Positions 44,069-52,848 of a stretch of DNA of 64,000 nt are shown one piece after another. Position 1 is the stretch's first letter. Each line of letters starts with the position of its first letter. The notes under the pieces were generated by a model. The model ran no database searches. It was given only the letters and a program-made list of their open reading frames with translations, and was not told the DNA's origin. This DNA comes from Hyphomonas sp. (GTDB lineage: Bacteria; Pseudomonadota; Alphaproteobacteria; Caulobacterales; Hyphomonadaceae): the NCBI GenBank assembly GCA_013791775.1, contig VMTE01000010.1:1-64000 (forward strand), in the 5' to 3' direction. Both the position numbers and the translations under genes were made by a program.

Positions 44069-45079
44069 TCAGGCGGCTCCTCTGAGAGCGATGACATCGC
44101 CGCGGGATTCCTCGATGAGAAGCGCGGAGAGCCGCGAAGGCGCCGCCGGCACCAGGCCGCCACCGATGAACGGTGTGATGGCGAGGTGCGAGAAGGCGAT
44201 GCCCGCAGATGTCAGGGCTGCGATGGCGCCGCCCCGGCGGCGGACGACATCGAGCTTGGTCAGGATGGCGCGGCGGACCCCGGCGCGTTGGAAAGCGCGG
44301 GCGGCTTCGGCGAGATCGTCCGGGTGGCCCTCGGCGGAGAGCACGAGCACCGGTTCGGCGCGGATGGCGGCGACGAGATCGGCGAGGCTGGCGAGGTCGT
44401 CGCCTTCGAAGGGGTTGATGGCCGGAAGGTCGATGACGCAGCGGCGGTTTTCGGCGCGCAGGGTGCGCAAGGTGGCGAACAGGGCGTCCGGCGTTTCGGC
44501 GACGCGGATCTGGTCGCGCTCGAGTTCGAGATAGGCGGCGAGCTGGGCGCCGGCGCCGGAGCCGTCGAGGTCGGCGGCGAGCGGGATGATTTCAGCGCGG
44601 GCGACCGAGGCGCGGCGGGTGAGCTTGGCGGCGGTGGCGGTCCGGCCATGGCCGGGCGGGCCGACGAGGAGGATGTCGCGGTCGAGGCGCGCCGGAATGG
44701 GATCGCAGGTGATCATGCGGCCAAGGCCTTCGGCCATCGCGTCTTCCGGCGCCGAGAACTGGCCCGGCAGGCGGCCGGCGCCTTCATGCGCCACCCGGTC
44801 GGCAAACCGCTGCGGGGCGCCGTGCCAGAGCAGCGCGTCGCGGACGCGCGCAAACATCGGATTGTCGATGCCCCGGCCATGGCCGCCGGCGCGGGCATCG
44901 CGGAGGAAAACCGGTTCATTGCCGATCGCGGCGGCGCCCATCCGGTCGATGGCCGCACGGACTTCGACACCGCCATCGACTTCGCGTTCGGAAAGAATCA
45001 CGGCATCAGAGCCCATCTCCGCAAAGATCTTCGCTTTGGCAGCTTCCATAGATTCTGCAGCGAACATCTTCATGCGCAT
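44069..45079 (-). CDS. flhF: FlhF-like SRP-type GTPase with altered P-loop
   Basis: A 336-residue homologue of the SRP-family GTPase FlhF, which places the polar flagellum. The N-terminus (MKMFAAESMEAAKAKIFAEMG, then AVILSEREV) is typical. The G-domain P-loop reads VGPPGHGRTATAAKL at about 139-153, so the usual lysine of G-x-x-G-x-G-K-T is R146. The end is ILTKLDVVRRRGGAIAAL, the TKLD base-recognition motif with GG after it. R for K should weaken nucleotide hydrolysis. A basic, less conserved middle is present. Next to flhG. Confidence 0.8.
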   Translation of the reverse strand: MRMKMFAAESMEAAKAKIFAEMGSDAVILSEREVDGGVEVRAAIDRMGAAAIGNEPVFLRDARAGGHGRGIDNPMFARVRDALLWHGAPQRFADRVAHEGAGRLPGQFSAPEDAMAEGLGRMITCDPIPARLDRDILLVGPPGHGRTATAAKLTRRASVARAEIIPLAADLDGSGAGAQLAAYLELERDQIRVAETPDALFATLRTLRAENRRCVIDLPAINPFEGDDLASLADLVAAIRAEPVLVLSAEGHPDDLAEAARAFQRAGVRRAILTKLDVVRRRGGAIAALTSAGIAFSHLAITPFIGGGLVPAAPSRLSALLIEESRGDVIALRGAA

Positions 45080-45252
45080 GGGGCGGCTTCCTCGCAACGC
45101 TGGGCGGGCCGAGCAGTGATTCTGCCTGAAACCGCGAAACTCAGGGTCCAAGAGAGCCGGGAATTGGTTAATATTTTGCCAAGCCGGATTAGGATTTACC
45201 CGGAATTCATTTCCCCGGCGCAAGGCTGGCGAGCGCAAGAAGACACGGATTG

Positions 45253-46542
45253 ATGACCGCCAGCCCCCTGCCTTCCCTAACGGAAACTGACCCTGTACCC
45301 TTGTTGCGGGGCACCCTTCAGGCGGCGGACCGGGCATTGATCTTCGCCGGCATGCTGCTGCTGCTGGAAGTGGCGAAGTTCCTGACCGTCGGCAACACGG
45401 AGGCTGTGGACCTGACCGGCGCCGGCAATCCGGTCGCCCGGGCGCTGTGGTATCCACTCTATTTCGGGCTGATCCTGGCGCTGGGCGCCCGCATCAGCGC
45501 GCTGCTGCGCGTTCTGGTGCCGGCCTGGCCGATCTTTGCGCTGCTCGGGGTGACAGCGGCGAGCCAGATCTGGTCGGTCGCGCCGGAGGTCACCTCCCGC
45601 CGGGTCGTGGCGGTCACTTTTACCGCGCTGTTCGGCATTTACCTCGCCTTGCGTGAGGACCGGCTGGACACGTTGCGGACGGCCGGCGCGGCGATGCTGG
45701 CGGCGGCGCTGTTCAATCTGGGCACCGTAATGGTCAGGCCGGGGGTCGGCATCGACCATGTGGACCATATCGGCGCCTGGAAAGGCATCATGGTCGAGAA
45801 GAACGCGCTGGGCGGGGAAATGGCCCGCGCCGGCCTCGTGCTGGCGTGGCTGGCCCATGCGGACCGGCGCTGGCGGACGCTGTGGATGGCCGGGTTTGCC
45901 GTCGCAGTGCTGCTGGTGCTGGGATCGACCTCGCGCACGGCGCTGCTGGCACTGGCGCTGCCGATGGCGGCGTTTGCGCTCTACCTGTTGGGCCGGCGTT
46001 CGCCGGTGGCGGCGCTCGGCGTGTTTTACCTGGCGGTGACGGCGGCCGGGGCGGCCGCGCTTTACGTCTGGCTGGCGCCGGAACAGGCGGTCGGCCTGAT
46101 CGGCAAGGACCTCACCTTCACCGGGCGGACCGGAATCTGGGACGCCTGCATGACCAAGATCCTGGAGGTTCCATGGACAGGGTACGGGTTCGGCGCCTTC
46201 TGGGTGGAGCCCTACGGGCCGTCCTATGATGTGCGGGTGCAGGTCGAATGGATCGTGCCGAGCGCCCATAACAGCTGGATCGAGACCGGCCTGGCACTGG
46301 GCTTTCCCGGCATGGTGCTGCTGGGGGTGCTCGTCGTGCTGGCGCTGGCGCGCAGCGGTCTGGCGGTGCTGGGCGGGGCGACACCGTGGATTTTTCTCGG
46401 CCTGATGCAGCTGACCCTTTTCTCGATGTCTGAAAGCCTGATCTTCTGGCACCCGAACACGTTCAGCTGCACGCTGTTCGCCTTCTATGCGACCCTGGCC
46501 CTGATGCCGGCGGCGCGGCGGCAGAAGAAGCCAGGCGCTTAA
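45253..46542 (+). CDS. O-antigen ligase/polymerase (Wzy_C) family membrane protein
   Basis: A 429-residue inner-membrane protein with about eleven spans. It carries the large periplasmic loop signature of the WaaL/Wzy_C family, including LTFTGRTGIWDACM (about 295-308), YGFGAFWVEP and SAHNSWIETGLALGFPG with the key histidine. It would join polysaccharide chains to a lipid or polymerise repeat units. No other glycan genes adjoin it. A TTG codon before the ATG is in frame. It is divergent from flhF. Confidence 0.85.
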   Translation: MTASPLPSLTETDPVPLLRGTLQAADRALIFAGMLLLLEVAKFLTVGNTEAVDLTGAGNPVARALWYPLYFGLILALGARISALLRVLVPAWPIFALLGVTAASQIWSVAPEVTSRRVVAVTFTALFGIYLALREDRLDTLRTAGAAMLAAALFNLGTVMVRPGVGIDHVDHIGAWKGIMVEKNALGGEMARAGLVLAWLAHADRRWRTLWMAGFAVAVLLVLGSTSRTALLALALPMAAFALYLLGRRSPVAALGVFYLAVTAAGAAALYVWLAPEQAVGLIGKDLTFTGRTGIWDACMTKILEVPWTGYGFGAFWVEPYGPSYDVRVQVEWIVPSAHNSWIETGLALGFPGMVLLGVLVVLALARSGLAVLGGATPWIFLGLMQLTLFSMSESLIFWHPNTFSCTLFAFYATLALMPAARRQKKPGA

Positions 46543-46599
46543 CTTCCCCCACACCCGTTTCGGCCTAGTCTCCTGTCTGGACACAGAGGGATCGAGACC

Positions 46600-47001
46600 A
46601 TGCACTTTGGCGAAATCATCGCACTGGTGGCGCTCGGGTTCGGTGCGGCGCTGGGGCTCGGCGGGCTGTTTGCGCCGGATTGGGCGGCCGGGATCGTGCG
46701 CCTGAAGGCTGACCCGGAGCGGCCGGGCGGGTATTCGGAGTTCCGCGCCACCTATGGCGGGCTGTTCCTGATGCTGCACCTGACGGCCTTGCTGATGCTG
46801 CTGCAGGCGCCGCCGGCGATGGCGCTCGCCGCCCTGCTGCCGGTCTCGGCGGGCTGGTTCGGGGCCGCCATCGGCCGGGTGTTTTCGATCAGCCTCGACC
46901 GCGGCAAAGGCGGCGAGGCGAAAATCCTGCCGGTCTGGATGGGCATCGAAATCGCCCTCGGGCTTGCCATTGCGGCGCCCTTCCTGCAGTTCACCGCCTG
47001 A
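46600..47001 (+). CDS. DUF4345-like small membrane protein
   Basis: A 133-residue protein with four hydrophobic spans and the loop [18 protein letters not shown] (about residues 46-62), which is typical of DUF4345 family members. Function is unknown. It lies in the same direction as the O-antigen ligase gene 57 bases upstream and 22 bases ahead of the pseudouridine synthase gene. Confidence 0.68.
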   Translation: MHFGEIIALVALGFGAALGLGGLFAPDWAAGIVRLKADPERPGGYSEFRATYGGLFLMLHLTALLMLLQAPPAMALAALLPVSAGWFGAAIGRVFSISLDRGKGGEAKILPVWMGIEIALGLAIAAPFLQFTA

Positions 47002-47023
47002 AGCCAGACAGAAAGCCAAACCC

Positions 47024-47968
47024 ATGCCGGAGCGTCGCGAGACGGGCCGCCCCAACCGGAAACCTTCCGGCGCGCGCCCCACTGCATCAATGAAACCTGC
47101 CCCCCCGAAAACCCCGGCCACCGATGCCGAATGGAGCGAGGGCGGCGAGCGAATCGCCAAGTATCTCGCCCGGGCCGGCGTGGCCTCACGCCGCGAGATC
47201 GAGCGGATGATCGAGGCCGGCGAGGTGAGCGTGAACGGTAAGGTGCTCACTTCGGCGGCGTTCAAGGTGACCGGGCGGGAAACCATCAAGGTCGGCCGCA
47301 AGACGGTCGAGGCGCCGGACGCCACCCGCCTCTGGCGCTATCACAAGCCCTCCGGCCTGATCACCACGACCGACGACCCGGCCGGCCGGCGCACGATCTT
47401 CGACGAGTTGCCGAAGTCCCTGCCCCGCGTGGTGACGGTCGGGCGGCTCGACCTGACGACCGAGGGTCTGCTTCTGCTGACCAATGACGGGGAGCTCGCC
47501 CGCTTCCTCGAACTGCCGCGCTCCGGTCTGCAACGCACTTACCGGGCCCGCGCCAAGGGCACGGTGACGCCGCAGAAGATCGACGAACTGGCGAGCGGCC
47601 TGACGGTGGACGGCGTGAAGTACCAGCCGATCATCGCGGTGTTCGACCGCGAGATGGGCGCGAACTCCTGGCTGACCGTGACGCTTTCCGAAGGCAAGAA
47701 GCGCGAAGTGCGCCGCGCGCTGGAATCGGTGGGTCTGACCGTCAACCGGTTGATCCGTATCAATTATGGTCCCTTCCTGCTGGCCGACCTGAAGCCCGGC
47801 CAGGTGGAGGAAGTGCCCGCGAACGTTCTGGCTGAAGCGCTCGCGAGCCTTGGCGCGCCGATGGACACGAGCCCGGCCCGCAAGGCGCCTGCCCCTAAGT
47901 CACACCTTGGCAGGGGGCCGCGCACGGATACATTGAAGCCAAGACGGAAAGATCCGCGACGCCCCTAA
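47024..47968 (+). CDS. rluB: Ribosomal large-subunit pseudouridine synthase (RluB/RsuA family)
   Basis: A 314-residue RNA-modifying enzyme. A basic N-terminal extension precedes the S4 RNA-binding domain ([25 protein letters not shown]). The catalytic domain has D in [18 protein letters not shown] (about residue 147-163), the tRNA/rRNA-pseudouridine signature, and [13 protein letters not shown]. The C-terminus is a basic tail ending PRRKDPRRP. It converts uridine to pseudouridine in 23S rRNA, probably at position 2605, by family knowledge. Start chosen at ATG 47024, after GAAAG; an open frame continues upstream. Confidence 0.88.
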   Translation: MPERRETGRPNRKPSGARPTASMKPAPPKTPATDAEWSEGGERIAKYLARAGVASRREIERMIEAGEVSVNGKVLTSAAFKVTGRETIKVGRKTVEAPDATRLWRYHKPSGLITTTDDPAGRRTIFDELPKSLPRVVTVGRLDLTTEGLLLLTNDGELARFLELPRSGLQRTYRARAKGTVTPQKIDELASGLTVDGVKYQPIIAVFDREMGANSWLTVTLSEGKKREVRRALESVGLTVNRLIRINYGPFLLADLKPGQVEEVPANVLAEALASLGAPMDTSPARKAPAPKSHLGRGPRTDTLKPRRKDPRRP

Positions 47969-47985
47969 ATTCCGGAGGAAACGTG

Positions 47986-48720
47986 ATGCCCCAATCCGCA
48001 GCAGGAAAGTCTGTGATCGTGACGGGGGCCTCAAGCGGAATTGGCGCGGCCACCGCCCGCAAGCTCGCCGAAGCCGGCGCCGACGTGATGTTGGCGGCGC
48101 GCCGGGAAGACCGGCTGAAGGCGCTCGCCGCAGAGATCGGCGGAAATGTTAGATGGCGGGTGACCGATGTGACGAACCACGCCGACATGTTGAAGCTCGG
48201 CGAAGACACGATCAAGGCATTCGGCAAGGTGGACGTGATCGTCAACAATGCCGGCATCATGCCGCTCTCGCCGCTGGCCAACCGCCGCGTGGCCGAGTGG
48301 GACCAGATGATCGACGTCAACATCAAGGGCGTGCTCTACGGCATCGACGCGGTGCTCACGCACATGCTGGCACGCGGCGACGGGCATGTGATCAACGTAT
48401 CGTCCGTAGCCGGATTGATGACCAACCCGACGTCGGCGGTCTACAGCGGCACCAAGCATGCCGTGAAGGCGATCTCGGAAGGGCTGCGCAAGGAGACCGC
48501 CGGAAAGATCCGCGTCACCTGCGTCTATCCCGGCAAGGTGAACACCGAGCTTGGCCTGTCCATCAAGGACCCGGCGGTGATCGCCGGCATCGGTGCGCGC
48601 TTCAACTACACGGGCCTCGAGGGCGAGGACATTGCCAATGCGATCCTGTTTGCGATCGCCAGCCCGCGCAACATGGGCATCAACGACATCGTGATCCGCC
48701 CCATCGAACAGGAAATGTGA
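47986..48720 (+). CDS. Short-chain dehydrogenase/reductase
   Basis: A 244-residue classical SDR. It has VTGASSGIGAATARKL (cofactor loop about residues 13-20), VNNAGIMPLSPL, a serine in VINVSSVAG and Y-x-x-x-K in YSGTKHAVKA. Most similar in pattern to the broad-specificity YdfG-like group. GGAGGAAACG precedes the ATG. It is ten bases ahead of the cytochrome P450 gene and probably cotranscribed, hinting at joint modification of one hydrophobic compound. Confidence 0.85.
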   Translation: MPQSAAGKSVIVTGASSGIGAATARKLAEAGADVMLAARREDRLKALAAEIGGNVRWRVTDVTNHADMLKLGEDTIKAFGKVDVIVNNAGIMPLSPLANRRVAEWDQMIDVNIKGVLYGIDAVLTHMLARGDGHVINVSSVAGLMTNPTSAVYSGTKHAVKAISEGLRKETAGKIRVTCVYPGKVNTELGLSIKDPAVIAGIGARFNYTGLEGEDIANAILFAIASPRNMGINDIVIRPIEQEM

Positions 48721-48730
48721 TCCCCCCGCC

Positions 48731-50062
48731 ATGACTCTCCAGAATGTGACCGACACCTACCAGCAGGAAGTTCCGCCGGCGCCGCCGAAGGTAAAACCGG
48801 TCTACCCCCTGGCGCCGCCGGTGGACCTGACCGACGCGGAAGTGTTTTCCCGCCATGGCGGCTACACGCACGAGGCCTTCGCGGCGATGCGCGACAAGGC
48901 GCCGGTGATGTGGCACCCGGAGCATGTGGCGGCGGGGTTCTGGGCGGTGACGCCCTACGAACTGGTCAAGCAGGTCGAGCTCGACCCGGAGACCTATTCG
49001 AGCCAGCGCGGCGGCATCCTGATGACCTACGGCCTGCCGGACCAGCCGCGCCATCCGCTGCTGCATTCCTCGTCGCTGAACAGCCTGATCAATCTCGACC
49101 GGCCCTATCACACACCGCTGCGGATGGAGCACATGCACTTCTTCCGGCCAGGCTTCGTGGCCGGGCTGAAACTGCGGGTGGACGCCTATGTCGGCGAATT
49201 GCTGGACGCGATGGCGAAGCAGGGACCGGTTGTGGACATGGTGGAGATGTTCTCCGCCGAACTGCCGCTGTTCACCTTGTGCGAAATCCTCGGCGTGCCG
49301 GCGGCGGACCGTCCCAAGCTGGTGCACTGGATGCACTTCCTCGAGTCCTCGCAATACCAGGCCCAGCAGGAAGGTCTCGGCAATGTGACGCCCGAGCAGA
49401 TCATGGCGTTCATGGGCGAAATCCAGGCGATGTTCGAGTTCGGACGCCACTTGCTTGAGGAGCGCCGGCGCGAGCCGAAGGAAGACCTGTTGTCCGCCAT
49501 CGCCAACGTAAAGATCGACGGCAAGCCGCTGTCGCCGGAATTCCTCGACGGGTCGTGGCTGCTGATCGTGTTTGCCGGCAATGACACGACACGCAACTCG
49601 CTGTCGGGCACGATGAAATTGCTGACCGAGTTCCCGGACCAGAAGGCGAAGCTGCAGGCCGAGCCCGGCCACTTCCCGAACTTCGTGCATGAGGCCATCC
49701 GCATGGTCACCCCGGTGACCTACATGCGCCGCACGGTGACGCGCGATACAGAGCTCGGCGGGCAGAAACTGTCCGAAGGCGACAAGGTGGTGATGTACTA
49801 TCCTGCCGCCAACCGCGACCCGGCAAAGTTTGCCGACCCGAACCGGTTCGACATCACGCGCGAGAACGCCAAGGAACATCTCTCCTTCGGCCAGGGCCCG
49901 CACGTCTGCCTCGGCCAGCGCGTCGCGAACATGCAGCTCGAGGCCGCTTACCGGCAGATCCTTACCCGCTTCCCGGATGCGAAATGGACCGGCGAGATGA
50001 CGCTGGCGCCGAACAACTTCGTGCACGCCATCTCGTCCCTGATGGTCGATCTCGGCAAATGA
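48731..50062 (+). CDS. Cytochrome P450
   Basis: This 443-residue soluble bacterial P450 inserts oxygen into a hydrophobic substrate. The I-helix oxygen motif is FAGNDTTRN, the K-helix E-x-x-R appears as EAIRMV, and the haem loop FGQGPHVCLGQR contains the cysteine ligand C393. Length and motifs match the CYP family used for terpenes, steroids or alkane derivatives. No adjacent ferredoxin or ferredoxin reductase gene is seen. The ATGA overlap with the next gene (enoyl-CoA hydratase) shows one transcript. Confidence 0.92.
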   Translation: MTLQNVTDTYQQEVPPAPPKVKPVYPLAPPVDLTDAEVFSRHGGYTHEAFAAMRDKAPVMWHPEHVAAGFWAVTPYELVKQVELDPETYSSQRGGILMTYGLPDQPRHPLLHSSSLNSLINLDRPYHTPLRMEHMHFFRPGFVAGLKLRVDAYVGELLDAMAKQGPVVDMVEMFSAELPLFTLCEILGVPAADRPKLVHWMHFLESSQYQAQQEGLGNVTPEQIMAFMGEIQAMFEFGRHLLEERRREPKEDLLSAIANVKIDGKPLSPEFLDGSWLLIVFAGNDTTRNSLSGTMKLLTEFPDQKAKLQAEPGHFPNFVHEAIRMVTPVTYMRRTVTRDTELGGQKLSEGDKVVMYYPAANRDPAKFADPNRFDITRENAKEHLSFGQGPHVCLGQRVANMQLEAAYRQILTRFPDAKWTGEMTLAPNNFVHAISSLMVDLGK

Positions 50063-50802
50063 GCGGCGATCTTGTCACGCGGGCGGACTCCGGCGGCCTT
50101 GCCATCCTGACGCTGAACCGTCCGGACAAGCTGAACGCGCTGACCGTCGGCATGTTCCGCGCGCTGCGCGATCATGTAAGTGATCTCTACAAGGACGACT
50201 CCGTTGGCTGCGTCGTGCTGCGCGGCGCCGGCAAGTGTTTCTCGGCCGGGCATGACCTGGCCGACATCGCCGAGGGCGAAAAGGTGCCCTCGCGCGGGTG
50301 GCATTCGGAAACGCTGCGGCTGATGGAGAAGCTGCCCAAGCCGGTGATCGCGGCGGTGCACGGGCATTGTTATACCGGCGCGCTGGAAGTGGCGCTCGCG
50401 GCTGATTTCATCATCGCGGCGGAGAGCGCGCGCTTCGGCGATACCCATGCGAAATGGGCGCTGACCCCGATCTGGGGCATGAGCCAGCGCCTGCCCCGCC
50501 GCGTCGGCATTGCCACGGCGAAGCGGCTGATGTTCACCGCCGAGATGATCAGCGCCGCCGAAGCCTTCCGCATCGGCCTCGCGGAAAGGGTCGTGCCGGA
50601 CGCGGCCTTCGACACCGCCATCGAGGACATGGCCCGGCAGATCCTCGCCAATTCACCCTTCAGCCATGCCGCCAACAAGCGTCTCCTTGAAGCGACGGAT
50701 GCGCGCGACATCGACAGCGGCTTGCAGTGGGAAATCCTTAACAACGAAGGCGTAGGAGCTGATATGCAGGCGCGAATCGGCGCCTTCATGCGCAAAACCT
50801 AG
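50059..50802 (+). CDS. Enoyl-CoA hydratase family protein
   Basis: A 247-residue crotonase-fold enzyme. The first oxyanion loop is KCFSAGHDLADI, the second is HGHCYTGALEVALAADF (about 102-118). The start ATG overlaps the P450 stop (ATGA), so translation is coupled. Specific reaction unclear: hydratase, isomerase or hydrolase. Combined with the P450, SDR and DUF2855 genes it may act in a small catabolic route for a cyclic or branched acyl-CoA. Confidence 0.87.
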   Translation: MSGDLVTRADSGGLAILTLNRPDKLNALTVGMFRALRDHVSDLYKDDSVGCVVLRGAGKCFSAGHDLADIAEGEKVPSRGWHSETLRLMEKLPKPVIAAVHGHCYTGALEVALAADFIIAAESARFGDTHAKWALTPIWGMSQRLPRRVGIATAKRLMFTAEMISAAEAFRIGLAERVVPDAAFDTAIEDMARQILANSPFSHAANKRLLEATDARDIDSGLQWEILNNEGVGADMQARIGAFMRKT

Positions 50803-50828
50803 ATTTCAAGGCCAAGGGGACGGCTTTC

Positions 50829-51899
50829 ATGGCAGACTTTCTGATACGGCGCGCAGACCTGCGCGACACGGTTTGGACAAACGCGGCGCCGGGGCCGCTC
50901 GCAGATGGCGCGGCGCGCCTGAAGGTCGAACAGTTTGCCTTGACCGCCAATAACGTGACCTACGCCACCTTCGGCGAAGCGATGGGCTACTGGAATTTTT
51001 TCCCGGCGACCGATCCGGCGTATGGCCGTGTGCCGGTCTGGGGCTTTGCGACCGTGGTGGACTCGAAGGCCGAGGGCGTCCCCGAAGGCGCGCGCGTTTA
51101 TGGCTACCTGCCGATTTCTGAATCTTTTGACGTTGTGCCGCAGCGCGCCGGCAAGGAAAGTTTCATGGACGGCGCCGCCTGCCGCAAAGGGCTCGCGCCG
51201 ATCTACAACACCTATATCTTCACCAGCGCTGACCCAAGCTATGACCCCGGACTGGAAGCGCAGCAGATGCTGTTCCGCCCGCTGTTCACCACCGGGTTCA
51301 TGATCGACGATTGCCTGATGGAAGCCGGCGAGCCGGTACCCGAAACGGTCGTGATTTCGAGCGCCTCGTCGAAGACCGCCCTCGCCCTCGCGCATTGCCT
51401 GAAGCAGCGCGGACAGGTCGAGGCGGTCGCGCTCACCTCGGCGGGCAACAAGGCCTATGTTGAAAGCCTTGGCCTGTATGCGCGCGTGTGCACCTATGAC
51501 GAAGCCGACCGGCTGCATGCCCGCGGCCTCACCGCCTATGTCGATTTCCTCGGCCGGCCAGCGCTGACCGCCGATGTGCACAACGCGCTGCGGGACCGGC
51601 TGGTGCGCAGCCTCGTGATCGGGGTGACGGACTGGGAAGGCAACCGCGCGCCGATTGCCCTGCCCGATCCGCAACCGGAATTCTTTTTTGTGCCAACCTA
51701 TGCGGCCGACCGCGCGAAGGCGCTGGGTCCGGACGTGCTGAACGCCCGCCTCGGCGCGGCGCTTGCGGGATTCTACAAGGCTTCGGCCGCCTACCTCACC
51801 CCGCAATCGGCAAAGGGCACTGCCGCGATCGAGACCGCCTGGCTCGACACGCTGGACGCAAAGATCCCGCCGTCGAAGGGCCTTGTACTTAGTTTCTAA
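50829..51899 (+). CDS. DUF2855 family protein (MDR-like)
   Basis: A 356-residue protein of DUF2855. The N-terminal half resembles a GroES-like domain (LTANNVTYATFGEAMGYWNFFP) without zinc-binding residues. A Rossmann-like part begins VVISSASSKTALALAHCL near residue 178, comparable with medium-chain reductases. The reaction is unknown. It follows the enoyl-CoA hydratase by 26 bases, so it belongs to the same gene run. Its last bases overlap the end of the convergent OmpA-type gene. Confidence 0.85.
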   Translation: MADFLIRRADLRDTVWTNAAPGPLADGAARLKVEQFALTANNVTYATFGEAMGYWNFFPATDPAYGRVPVWGFATVVDSKAEGVPEGARVYGYLPISESFDVVPQRAGKESFMDGAACRKGLAPIYNTYIFTSADPSYDPGLEAQQMLFRPLFTTGFMIDDCLMEAGEPVPETVVISSASSKTALALAHCLKQRGQVEAVALTSAGNKAYVESLGLYARVCTYDEADRLHARGLTAYVDFLGRPALTADVHNALRDRLVRSLVIGVTDWEGNRAPIALPDPQPEFFFVPTYAADRAKALGPDVLNARLGAALAGFYKASAAYLTPQSAKGTAAIETAWLDTLDAKIPPSKGLVLSF

Positions 51900-52729
51900 C
51901 GCGCGATGACCTTGAACTCGGTGCGGCGATTGCGTTCGTAGGCTTCCGGCGTGGTGGCCGCATCCAGCGGACGCGTCTCACCGAAGCCAACCGAGGTCAG
52001 GCCGTCTTCGGGCACGCCCTTGCTGATCAGATACGTTTTCACGGCATCAGCGCGATCCTGCGAGAGCTTGAGATTGTAATCATCCCCGCCGCGCGCGCTG
52101 GTGTGCTCGCCGATCTCTGTGACGAAGCCCTGACACAGCGTGGCGACGCCCGCGAGCGCATCGAGCAGGCCGCTGCTGGCCGGCGAAATCCGGGCATTTC
52201 CGGATTCGAACAGGACAGAGTGATCGATCATCGTCGCATTGAAAGCCCGCTGGCAGCTGGCGAGACTGGCGCCGGTTTCGGCCAGGGCCACCAGACCTTC
52301 ACCCACGCCGCGCTCGCCGCCTTCAACCGATATGCCATCGACGATCAGGAGCCCGGATGACACGGTTCGGGCAAGTGCGGCCTCACCCGCCGTGAGCGCG
52401 GCCGCCTTGGCATCAAGGCTGGGAGCCATGCCGGTCAGGGCGGCCACCCGGCCACGGATTTTCAGTCCCATCCAGGGAAAGCCCATCTCCGCAAAGCCGG
52501 ACTGGATGTCCTTCTCCGGGCCGGAGCTGGTCGACAGGCTGGCCTGGGCGGCGGTAATGGCCAGCAGGTGGCCGTCGCGGAATTCGTACAGGCCTTCGGC
52601 GAGCGTGACGCATTGCTCATCCCCGGCGGCCTCGGCAGGGCCTGCACCGGGCGGCGGCGCATCGCACGCTCCCAGCACCAGAAGTGTCAGGATTGACGCG
52701 CAAACTGTTCCGGAACGGTAGGCAACCAT
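51896..52729 (-). CDS. OmpA C-terminal domain lipoprotein
   Basis: A 277-residue lipoprotein with signal MVAYRSGTVCASILTLLVLGAC, lipidation at C22. Residues 30-160 form an unrecognised, largely helical region. The OmpA-like peptidoglycan-binding domain covers about 165-277 with LFESGNARISPASSG, KLSQDRADAVKTYLISKG and the end ERNRRTEFKV. It would tie the membrane to peptidoglycan. It converges on the DUF2855 gene with a four-base overlap. Confidence 0.88.
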   Translation of the reverse strand: MVAYRSGTVCASILTLLVLGACDAPPPGAGPAEAAGDEQCVTLAEGLYEFRDGHLLAITAAQASLSTSSGPEKDIQSGFAEMGFPWMGLKIRGRVAALTGMAPSLDAKAAALTAGEAALARTVSSGLLIVDGISVEGGERGVGEGLVALAETGASLASCQRAFNATMIDHSVLFESGNARISPASSGLLDALAGVATLCQGFVTEIGEHTSARGGDDYNLKLSQDRADAVKTYLISKGVPEDGLTSVGFGETRPLDAATTPEAYERNRRTEFKVIAR

Positions 52730-52848
52730 GTGTCGTCTCGCAGCAAAAGGGCCGATGGCCCAGCCATTAACCGACAAGCCCATGCAAGCCTTGAGCCGGG
52801 CGGGTGGAGCGGCAACAAACCGCCGCCGCCAGCCCGGAAATTCAAGTA

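Noticed and set aside
45164-45180. Possible sigma-54 promoter (GG-N10-GC: ttggttaatattttgcc) before the O-antigen ligase gene
   Set aside because: Only the GG/GC spacing and TTGC match; the -24 box lacks CAC and no reason exists for sigma-54 control of this gene.
45277-47325. 682-codon minus-strand frame across the O-antigen ligase and next genes
   Set aside because: It crosses three well-supported plus-strand genes and is rich in glutamine, arginine and proline, as expected of an antisense shadow.
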